From NCBI GenBank assembly GCA_003008705.1, contig PDUO01000011.1, positions 363,956-427,955 on the forward strand: 64,000 nt of DNA, written 5' to 3'. Shown here piece by piece: positions 45,866 through 54,703 of this stretch. The notes below the pieces were generated by a model, which was not told the origin of the DNA, did not search any database, and saw only the letters and a program-made list of their open reading frames with translations. How positions within the stretch are numbered: the first letter of the stretch is position 1; the number at the start of each line of letters is the position of its first letter. Source of the stretch: Pezicula radicicola (taxonomy: Eukaryota > Ascomycota > Leotiomycetes > Helotiales > Dermateaceae). The translations under genes and the position numbers were made by a program.

Positions 45866-47043
45866 ATGATCGTCGACCCTCGCTATGACATTCCCCGTGA
45901 TATGGAAGGTATTTAAATCCAGAATGCTCTTGAGATTTTGAGCTGACATACTGGTAGGGTATGGAGAACACTCCCATGACCCTCAATGGCCAAATGGTGC
46001 CCGCATAGCAGTTTCGTTCGTCCTCAATTACGAGTAAGAGAGTTTGCTTTCGCTGTCAAGCTACTTTAGCTAACTGGCAGAAGAGAAGGAGCTGAACGCT
46101 CGGTCGAGATGGGCGACGGAATGTCAGAGCCCTATTTGTGGGAGAAGGGTGCAAGTGGTGGCCACCGAGAAAATGCAAGATACTGTAACGCTGAAGGTGA
46201 TTATGAGTATGGCAGTCGTGTGGGAGCTTGGAGATTGCTTCGCCTTTTCAAAGAATTTGGCTGGCACTGGACAACTTATGCTATTGCTGTAGCTATGCAG
46301 AGAAACCCAACTTTTGCAAAAGCTTGCGTGAGAGAGGGACATGAGATCGCATCTCATGGATACCGCTGGTTGGATTTGTGGGATCTGACTGTTGAGGAAG
46401 ACAAGGAGAATATCAAAAAGTCCCTTGTTAGCCTGAAGAAGACAACTGGAGAAATGCCCTGCGGCGTGTATTTCGGACGTGGGACACCCAATACCAGAGG
46501 ACTGTTCAAAGTAGCTTTCGAGGAGATGGGCGAAGATTTGCTCTGGAGCTCCGAAGCATACAATGACGATGTGCCATATTGGCAAGACGCTCCTCATGAA
46601 AAGGAGCTTCCCGATTCAGAGAAGAAGGGACTGTTGATCTTACCATACAACTATGACTGCAATGGTATTATTTTCGTCCTCCCTCCCCTTCAAATGCTCA
46701 GTCCGGCTGACTCAATATTTCAGACGGCAAGTTTCATATGAACCCTGGGTTTGTGGGGTCGCATATGTACGAGGAATATTTGAAAGCAACCTTCGACATG
46801 TTTTATCGTGAAGGTGGAACGATGATGACAATTCCGATGCATTCTCGAATTGGTACGTGGCCATGTTCTTCGCGCTTGATAGTTGCTAACTGGCTCGCAG
46901 TTGGCAAGGCCGGACGTTCGGAAGCTTTAAGAAATTTCATGAAATATATTTCCCAGAAGGAGGGAGTCTGGGTGACCACAAGGAAAGAAATTGCCTTGCA
47001 CTTCAAGGAGAAATTCCCATATCGGCCTGGTCATCTTTGTTGA
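45866..47043 (+). CDS. PuuE-type allantoinase/polysaccharide deacetylase-fold enzyme
   Basis: Five exons (45866-45908, 45958-46033, 46081-46664, 46724-46852, 46901-47043) give 324 aa. The start reads MIVDPRYDIPRD. WPNGARIAVSFVLNYE corresponds to the first NodB motif, with NYE in place of the usual DD metal site, and GHEIASHGYRWLD to the second. YFGRGTPNTRGL and TIPMHSRIVGKAGR are typical of the PuuE branch. Bacterial PuuE is a metal-independent allantoinase that opens the hydantoin ring of allantoin. Other members are called deacetylases, so the substrate is inferred. Intron 2 ends CAGAAG, allowing a one-residue variant. It is intact while its neighbours are damaged. Confidence 0.8.
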
Positions 47044-47696
47044 GTAGCGGATGTGTTAAAGCTCGCTCTTGTGAAATTGAATATATGAAATACATACCAG
47101 AGGTTGATTTGCAATGTGAGAGGCAATGCTACACCATCATCGTCCATCTCCCGTGCTCTCGGCGTCGTGAAATTTTATAGTGGCAAAGCAGATACTTCGT
47201 ACAGCACACGACTGCAGACGTGAGATCAACACGAGATTGACAGGAGAGGCTGGCTTAGCTTGTTGCTGCTGGAACTGCAGATACGTGGAGGGTATATGGC
47301 TTGTTCTATGGCATCCTGCTGGGGAACATTAGCGCTTTGATATAGCTATTGTACGTAGGCACAGCAAAAAGGGCGTGACAGTCGTTGTGCAAGTACTTCG
47401 TACTTCGTAGAGTTTGCAAAGTCGCGACATGGCCCAAATTTATACAGTACGGAGTACACAAGAGTTCGGTTGTAGATAATCATACACTCCAGTCCTTATT
47501 TCTTCCACACCCACCATCAAGCGATACTCGTAACCAACAGTTTTTGGTCGGCAGTGGCCCGTTGAAGTTGCGCGCGTTATCGCAACGCCCGAAAGGAACA
47601 ACCCTCAGCTATTAGATATCGCTATGTTGCTGACACCCAGAATGCATATCGGCAGTGCACTGTTGAGGAGTGACAACGAACAACCTCAAGGATATC
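47044..47696. promoter_or_regulatory. Promoter region of the cluster regulator
   Basis: This 650-bp region separates the PuuE-like gene from the zinc-cluster regulator. It contains repeated GTACTTCGTA and GTACGGAGTAC motifs near 47393-47458 and the CGG-N7-CCG site at 47549. Confidence 0.35.
47549..47561. promoter_or_regulatory. Candidate zinc-cluster regulator site (CGG-N7-CCG) upstream of the regulator gene
   Basis: CGGCAGTGGCCCG lies 136 bp upstream of the regulator ATG. If bound by the encoded protein it would allow autoregulation. Confidence 0.38.
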
Positions 47697-50115
47697 ATGG
47701 ATTCGACCCCTGTGAGGCCATTGGAAGGGAGAGAGCAGACGGCTAGAATCAACGAGACCACGCGTGGTACCAAACGGCAACGTAGTACAGCTGCTTGTAA
47801 GCGTTGCAAAAGTAGGAAGTGAGTCGTGCGGGCTATGATATTATGGACACCTCTGACTCGTTTCAACAGACAAAAGGTCAGCATAAAAGTCTACTGTTGC
47901 AATAATACACAGACTGACTCTGTGTGCAGTGCAGCAGTTCAAGCCCATGCACAAACTGTACCGGAGCTGGAGTAGAATGTGCTTATGCAGAGCAAGCTTA
48001 TCCCACAAGGTACTTTCGCCCCAGTCTCTCTCATACTTGATACATGAAGACGTGCTTATGTAAGTCAGTTATGTACGATCCCTCGAAGAGAGAGTTGCAT
48101 ATCTAGAGACCAAACTGCAGAATGGGGAAATGGTAGCTCAGGAGGCAAGCGACCACCATCCAATTCTCAATAGCAATACTAGTCCTAGCTCAGTCACACG
48201 AGATGCACCTTTACAGGAGCCCAAGTCTTCACACGATATTCAAGGAGATTCCTTTGCTCTCATATCTCTTTATGCCTCAACAGAGCATGCGTTTCTTGGA
48301 AGCACTTCGGGATATCCATTATCGAGAATGCTACAGTCTGTTGTGAATAAACAATTAATTATTGGCGATATGACCAAACCACAAGGCAATACTACAGCAG
48401 AACCTAATCCAGCAACGCCAGCACGCATGCCAAGCGATAGGACCGCAGAAATACTTTTGCAAATATATTGGGAAAAGTTCCATGTCAGGCATCCATTCAT
48501 CGCCAGAAAAGAGATTACGGAGCTTAATCGGCAGAGGCATGAATTGTCTGCTCGTCGCCATGAGATTGACCCGCAGGAGCTTGTTGGTAGCCCAAGACAG
48601 TGGTCTGTACAGGCAGTAACTAAAAGAAAACTACACGTTGCTCTGTTTAAGCTCAATATGATCTATGCTATCTCAACACGTTACATGGAGCTGAGACAGG
48701 CAAAAGATTCGGAAAATAGTCCCGAGGTAAGGTATAAAGCTCTTCCTTCATTGAAAACTCTAAAACTCGACAGGCCTATTATAACGCTGCTTCAAGGGAG
48801 ATTGACGTTGTGCTAAGCATCAAAGACCTTGAGACTATAGATTGCCTATTGCTACTCGTCTTGTATCAATTAAGGTCACCATCGTATCCTGGTATGTGGC
48901 ATCTAATACGACATGCAATGACAAGCAGCGTGGAGACAGGTCTGCATCGTAAAGCCCGAATATCTTCGCACTTGGAAGATGAGAGGAGAAAGAGATTATT
49001 TTGGTGTGTATATGGACTTGACAGGGCTGTTGCCATGGCACTGGGAAGACCGCATAGCATCAGCGAGAGAGATATTGATACCGATGTAAGCGCCATTCTC
49101 TCAAACCTCCTTTGTTACTTTGCCATTCGATATTATATTGTTACTTGAAAGTGTCGCTAACAGCGGGCAGCTTCCGGCAAATGTTGATGATACCATTGAC
49201 GACGAGGAGACTTTGAGACAGGCGATACAAGCCTCAATTATATCTCCCAAAAGCTATACAACAATGTCTGCTGCAATTCACATTTTCCGGCTAAAAATAA
49301 TTGAATCGCGTATCCACGAGACTCTATATTCTGCAAGAGCCCCAGATACGGTGCCACTTGAGGATATCGAAAACTTGCAGCAGCAGTTGACAGAATGGAA
49401 AGAAAACATACCAGATAGTCCTTCAACAAACACGGAAGATCAACCTCATAGATCAAAACAAATGCATCTGCTTCAGTACTATAAATCGATACGTTTGCTC
49501 TATCTTCCACGGATTACAAATTTTACGTCTTCGTCACAGGAGTTTCACCGATGCATTCATGCGGCTGGCCAAATATGCCAGCTTCAAAAACAAATACACC
49601 ACACGCAATCCGTTTCTTGGTCTCTTCTAGGCCTTCATGCCACATATTTGGCCGGGCTCACTTTGATATATGGCTTCTGGATGTCTCGTAGTATCTTCGA
49701 TTTCAAATTTTCGAGTGATATCAGAGCCTGCTCGACTGTGCTCTATATTATCGCCGAACGTTGGCCGGCAGCAACAAAGTACCGTGATGCCTTTGAAGAA
49801 TTAGTTGCCAACCTTATCGAGTCAGGCGACGCTGCTGATAATCTTGACGGAGCCAACGCTGAAGGTAATTGGTCCCAAGAAGGGGAACAGATCCAGGCAA
49901 CAAACGCACCAGAAGTTGGCAGTGTGTTCAACCAAGGAGATCTTGGTGGTTGGCATACGCAGGATCCTTTTTTTCACCCTCTGGCAGCGTCACATACTTT
50001 TGGCGGGGTCGCTGGAGAACAGGCGTGGGAAATGTTTGAAGACTTGATTGACAAAAACTTCCGCAACCAGGTCAGAGGAATACACCTGGGCATTCCTACA
50101 TATTTTGCACCTTAA
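47697..50115 (+). CDS. Zn(II)2Cys6 transcription factor with fungal MHR domain
   Basis: Six exons (47697-47818, 47870-47876, 47930-48009, 48069-48726, 48774-49085, 49171-50115) give 707 aa. The zinc cluster has Cys at about 34, 37, 44, 50, 53 and 60 (CKRCKSRKQKC, then PCTNC and EC). Exon 2 is only 7 nt and supplies the bases for KQK. Without it the C-x6-C spacing is lost. A coiled coil (YVRSLEERVAYLETKLQ) follows. The fungal regulatory homology region runs from about 200 to 480 (ILLQIYWEKFHVRHPFI, WHLIRHAMTSSVETGLHRKA, RRKRLFWCVYGLDRAVAMAL, GRPHSISERDIDTD). It lies between a PuuE-like enzyme and an NCS1 permease, so it is the obvious regulator of that cluster. No lesion seen. Confidence 0.9.
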
Positions 50116-50579
50116 AAATTAACCATTAATTCTGAGAAATTGCGGGATCCATCAATAATGTTCTCCCACTTTTGATATCCGTCGCTTATTTATATATCTC
50201 CCCGGCCGCCAAGTTACTTTGGCTAATTCGGTGGCACAGTTGTAGCTTGGCTTATCATTTGTGAACCCACAAGTGTCGGCTTTGCCCCGAGCGAGCGTAT
50301 ATATGCCAAAAGTGTTCAACAATCTTCGTCGGAGCACAACCGCGCAGTAAGTTGTCTACTTGAAGATATGGTTCTTCAGCTTATCAGTTAAAGAACCAGG
50401 GATCTCCTTTAATATTTCATGGCTAGTCATATGAGATACACATCATTTGAAAGCACTTCGAGGGCGAAGTGTTTAAGTCTTGGAAGAAGATGCATAAGAG
50501 CGCATGCTCCTCGAATTCTGATCCCCATCCCACCTTGAAGATCCCCCCTTGAGTGTAAATCCTTGCTACATTCTTAACG
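50116..50579. promoter_or_regulatory. Promoter region of the NCS1 permease
   Basis: A 464-bp intergenic region containing the CGG-N7-CCG site listed separately. Confidence 0.35.
50330..50342. promoter_or_regulatory. Candidate zinc-cluster regulator site (CGG-N7-CCG) upstream of the permease
   Basis: CGGAGCACAACCG lies 238 bp upstream of the permease ATG. It shares only the CGG triplets and the 7-bp spacing with the two other sites. Confidence 0.38.
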
Positions 50580-52312
50580 ATGGCTTCGAAAATAAAACAA
50601 TAGATTGAGGACGCGAAGATCAGTTTCTCCTCTCGACAAAATCTATACGAATACTTGCAAACGAAAGGGCACCCAGCTAAAGGAGAAGCAGCGCTATACA
50701 ATGATGACTTACTTCCAACACCTCCTGGTAAGTACGATATGTGCGTTATGCAGTGATTTACTAACTCTTCAAGAACAACGGACCTGGGGAACTCTTCACT
50801 ACTTCGCGTTCTATATGACAACAACCTTCAGTCCTAGTTCTTATAATCTCGGTGCCACACTTGTTAGCATAGGTCTTTTGTGGTGGCATGGTCTTATTGC
50901 CGCTGTCATTGGGTCAGTGATTCTCACGGTCTTCCTCGTCTTCAATAGTCGTGGAGCAACAAAATATCACGTCGGCTTTCCAACTTTTGTTCGCGCTTCT
51001 GCAGGGATTCGCGGGAGCAATCTGTTCGTTTGTGTCAGAGCTATTGTAGCTGTGATTTACTTTGCTACTCAGACTTACTATGCTGGTGTGTTTTCGTTGT
51101 ATATGCCGATAACTACTCAAGCTGATCATCAACAGGTCGCCTCATGTCTGTAATGCTCTTCGCCATAGTTGGGCATAAATGGCAGAATATGCCCAACCAC
51201 CTGCTAGCCAGCGCAGGCATCACGTCTAACAACTTACTGGACTTCATGATATTTTGGATTATACAGTTTCCAGTTATGTTTGTTCACCCATGGCACATGA
51301 GATGGGTGTATGTCTTCAAAGCTGTCTACGCACCAGCTTATCTTTTTGGTGTCATTGGTTGGTGTGTCAGCCACAACGGTGGAAGCCTTGGGAACATCAC
51401 TGGATTGGGTACTAAACATGCCGAAGGGAGCGTATTGGTATGGTCGATGCTTCAGGCAATTAACTCTGTAATGGCTTTAAGTTTCCCTTCTTTGGCTATA
51501 CTGGTTTATCGTGACTGACATATGACAGGCACTCTGCCCTATCTTAATCAACGCGCCTGATATTGCACGCTACGCAAAATCCACACATTCGACTTCATCT
51601 GCCCAATTTGGCGCCATTCTAATATCAAAGGTCCTTGTGATGTTTCTAGGCTGTGCAACAACATCGGCTGCGGCAGGATTCCTCGGCAAGATATATTGGA
51701 ACGTCTGGGACTTGTATACCGCGATTCTGACAAACTTCTGGAGCTTAGTGTCCCGCGCTGGTATCACCTTCGCATGTATCGGTATGATACTCTCAGTTCT
51801 GGCCACCAATGCTGGCACGAACTCTCTCCCCGTTGGTGCCGATATGGCCGGTCTCGCTCCTCGGTGGATCAACATCCGTCGTGGACAAGTCGCATGCGCT
51901 TTGCTAGCACCGTTACTCGTACCGTGGAAGATTATAGTAAATGCAGCTACCTTCCTCACATTCCTTGGTTCCTATACAGTCTTCCTCTGCCCAATCATGG
52001 CCATTATGATAGTAGATTACTTCGTCATGCGACGCGGAAACCTACATATCCCATCTCTGTACGATAGTTCGAACGAAGGGTTGTATCGATACTACAAAGG
52101 CTGGAATCTCCAAGCTATGGTAGCCTAGGTGTGTGGTGTTGTATTTACGGTGCATGGCGTTGCTAGTAATATTGATCCAGATAGTGTCAACCAGGCATCG
52201 AAGAATATGTATAAGCTTGGCTTCCTTCTAAGCTCTATCATGGGTGGATCAATGTACTTGGTCCTCTGCCTCATCTGGCCTGTCAAGGTCCTACCGAATA
52301 GTAGAGAGGGCG

Positions 52313-52575
52313 AAGTACCGTACGAATTGGTTTATAAGAGATTATTTTGAATGAATGTTTATTCAGATGATTTAAGTAACTCGCTTGATTTAGGTAACTC
52401 ACTTGATTCAGGTAACTCACTTGATTCAGGTAACTCACTTGATCTAGGTAACTCACTTGATTTAGGTAACTCACTTGATTTAGGTAACTTACTTGATCTA
52501 GGTAACTCACTTGATTCAGGTAACTTAGTTGCCCCAATGAAAATGATCTCTTATAAACCAATTCGTACGGTACTT
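52313..52575. repeat. Inverted-repeat element enclosing an 18-bp tandem array
   Basis: The 30-bp left arm (52313-52342, starting AAGTACCGTACGAATTGG) is perfectly inverted at 52546-52575, and similarity continues imperfectly inward for about 11 bp. No clear target duplication is seen. Between the arms lies the 9 x 18 bp array. The element falls within the 3' part of the permease reading frame and ends it with a TGA at 52348. Confidence 0.85.
52375..52536. repeat. 18-bp tandem repeat, nine units
   Basis: The unit is GGTAACTCACTTGATTCA with variants ending TTTA or TCTA. Nine consecutive units occupy exactly 162 bp. In one frame each unit encodes GNSLDS or GNSLDL. The first and last units are the most divergent. 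Confidence 0.92.
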
Positions 52576-52735
52576 GGATTCGAGGATCTAGCGCAAACTA
52601 ATGGCTTCGAAGTTCCATGGCGAGAGTTTGTCGGATATTACGGGACAGTTAGAGGGTATACCTGAGACTGAGGGTAGTTCCGGGGTTGGGTATGAGAGTA
52701 AAGCCATAGATCCGGAGAAGAGGGTTGCAGTATAG

Positions 52736-52915
52736 ACCTTAGAAATAATCGTAGATGATAATATAGAGTAATAATTCTATAGAAACATTTAGGTATTAAC
52801 CGTAGATACCTGTTACATCATTTTAGAAATCATTAGGTAAAAGTGTAAGGTGCGACTAAGTTTTGTCTTAATATACTAAGATATCAAAAAGTTTTCAAAA
52901 ACAGAGCAAACATCG
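52736..52915. other. tRNA-Arg 5' flank
   Basis: AT-rich spacer with no recognised gene. Confidence 0.3.
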
Positions 52916-53004
52916 GCTCCAATGGCGCAATGGTAGCGCGCAAGACTTCTATTATAGAAAGATCCATCATCTTGAGGCTGTGGGTTCGAGTCCCACTTGG
53001 AGTG
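52916..53004 (+). tRNA. tRNA-Arg (anticodon TCT) with a 17-nt intron
   Basis: The acceptor stem pairs GCTCCAA with TTGGAGT and the discriminator is G. The D arm is TGGCGCAATGGTAGCGC. The anticodon stem pairs CAAGA with TCTTG around CTTCTA, giving anticodon TCT. The T arm is GTGGGTTCGAGTCCCAC. A 17-nt intron (52952-52968) follows the base 3' of the anticodon. The first base pair is G-U, as in yeast tRNA-Arg(UCU). Confidence 0.9.
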
Positions 53005-53508
53005 TTTGAAGCTCTCTTTTTGGTTCTTTTTTGGGCTTTTTGGGCGTTTTTTGGTCCGGAAATCTTCTAGTTTGTGGGAGGAGAAGCGAGAAGCGAGGGG
53101 GGTCTCGGCTAATCCGCCTGTGACAAGCCGAATAGCTAGCTAGACTGGTGCTAAGGATTCTGGTGACGTCCATCGGTCCTTGTACAACACCATAGAGCAA
53201 ACATGTCTCGAGCAAACGATTAATAGTCATTAATAACAATAAGTTCAAGTCTCACTCAGAAACATTTTCTTTCCATCTCTTCCGAGTTGTGTTTTACATT
53301 TCTGTGTGTGCAACCGGTGAAACGCACTGACGTGTACCACATTGAGTTCATATCCACACCGACCTTTTCTTAGTTTAAGTCTTATCCTCGTGAGAAAACA
53401 ATAGACGTTATCAAACTCTTCTTCCATAATCTTCTTCGATCTCCTAGCTCTTCCTCTCTCTAAACCATCGATTTCGCTCAAGACCTTCTCCTCTCGCTAT
53501 CTCGCACC
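53005..53508. other. Intergenic region, fucose mutarotase promoter
   Basis: T-rich sequence directly after the tRNA (CTCTCTTTTTGGTTCTTTTT) is a likely RNA polymerase III stop. No other gene was recognised. Confidence 0.4.
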
Positions 53509-54166
53509 ATGGTTCTCAAGGGCATCTCTCCCCTTATTTCTCCAACCCTTCTCAAGATCCTCGCCGAGTAAGTAAGAGACTATCCCAGAGTACTTGTTAC
53601 CAGTCGTAAACACTCGGATCTGAGAGCAACACTCCTTAATGTTGCAGCTCTCAACCACATCTAAAAATCCACATATTATCAAAACAAGCAACGCTAACCC
53701 ACCTCTCCAGAATGGGCCACGGTGATGAAATCGTCCTAGCAGACGCCCATTTCCCTTCCCACTCCATCTGTCCAACCCACATTCCCGTCGTACGAGCAGA
53801 TGGTAACTACCACCACGTCACGTGTGCACACATCCCCAATCACCACACAAACTAACCCAAGATAAAAAACACACAGGAATCTCAGCGTCAGCACTCCTAG
53901 CAGCAATAATTCCACTCTTCGAACTAGATACATATGGAGTAACACCAGTAATTATGATGGATGTAGTAAAAGGTGATTCATGTGATCCTACTGTGGAGTC
54001 TTCGTTCCGTGAAGCCTTGGCATCGGGGTATACGGGTGAGATTGAGAAGTTGGAACGCTTTGCTTTTTATGAGAGGGCGAAGGGGGCTTTTTGTATTGTT
54101 GTTACTGGGGAGGTGAGGAAGTATGGGAATGTTATTTTGAAGAAGGGTGTTACTCCTATTTCTTAG
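53509..54166 (+). CDS. L-fucose mutarotase (FucU/RbsD family)
   Basis: Three exons (53509-53567, 53711-53802, 53877-54166) give 146 aa, the normal family length. It starts [20 protein letters not shown], followed by [18 protein letters not shown], where His and Asp of the family active site lie. [19 protein letters not shown] and the C-terminal [28 protein letters not shown] match eukaryotic FUOM. The enzyme interconverts the alpha and beta anomers of L-fucose (or ribose in RbsD). Introns are canonical and no defect is seen. It stands alone, with no fucose genes nearby. Confidence 0.92.
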
Positions 54167-54703
54167 GTGTTTGGTTGGCTGGTTGGTTGGGTTTGGTTGA
54201 GGTGGTATGAGGGATTTTGGGTATTTGGGGAAGGAGGTTTTGGTTGATTAAGATGGGATAGAAATTCTTACTAAATTCCTTTTCGCGCCTTATGCAAAAC
54301 CCTTTCCGTTCTAAGATCATGTGAGTCTCCTTTTTTAACGAGCAGCATGGCCACCTTCAAAGCCCATGTGAATCTTAAGAGTCATATGCAACGCTAAAGA
54401 TTAAAATTCCAGCAGGTGTGCTAGTGATAACACTATCCCTTTGGGCATTGAAGCTCAAGTACTGACTATTCTCCTTAGCCAACATATATTCCACACCATT
54501 AACACAACTAACAGTGTAAACCTTTGCAACAGACACCTCAATAGCAAGACTAATATGATGAGAAACCCATTTTCAATCCACAGTACTCGAAATAATGAGG
54601 ATTGGTGAAAGCATAACCATTCTACTCAAAAGTTACTTGTATTTTAGGTAATTAATATACTTCAGAATTGCAATAGCGGTAGAACACTGGCGATTTCAAA
54701 ATC
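54167..54703. other. Intergenic region, no gene seen
   Basis: A GGTTGGTTGG-type run follows the mutarotase stop. No gene was recognised. Confidence 0.35.

Larger units (their letters stand above)
50580..52735 (+). pseudogene. NCS1-type nucleobase/allantoin permease, inactivated
   Basis: Four exons (50580-50727, 50774-51085, 51136-51467, 51529 onward) encode an NCS1 transporter of the fungal Fur/Dal type. Visible are NDDLLPTPPEQRTWGTLHYF, then SPSSYNLGATLVSIGLLWWH, then ALCPILINAPDIARYA, then DMAGLAPRWINIRRGQ and many hydrophobic helices. Codon 8 is TAG (50601-50603). A second TAG at 52126-52128 follows LQAMVA, where the family has Trp, one G-to-A step away. The C-terminal tail is interrupted after GEVPYE by the inverted-repeat element at 52313-52575, and tail-like sequence resumes to about 52735 in shifted frames. 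Such permeases take up uracil, allantoin or related compounds with protons. A protein starting at a later ATG would still be truncated. Confidence 0.78.

Noticed and set aside
52351..52665. 104-aa ORF with repeated GNSLDS units as a real repeat protein
   Set aside because: It is formed by the inverted-repeat element plus the remaining permease tail and lies between perfect arms; no independent promoter or homologue is apparent.
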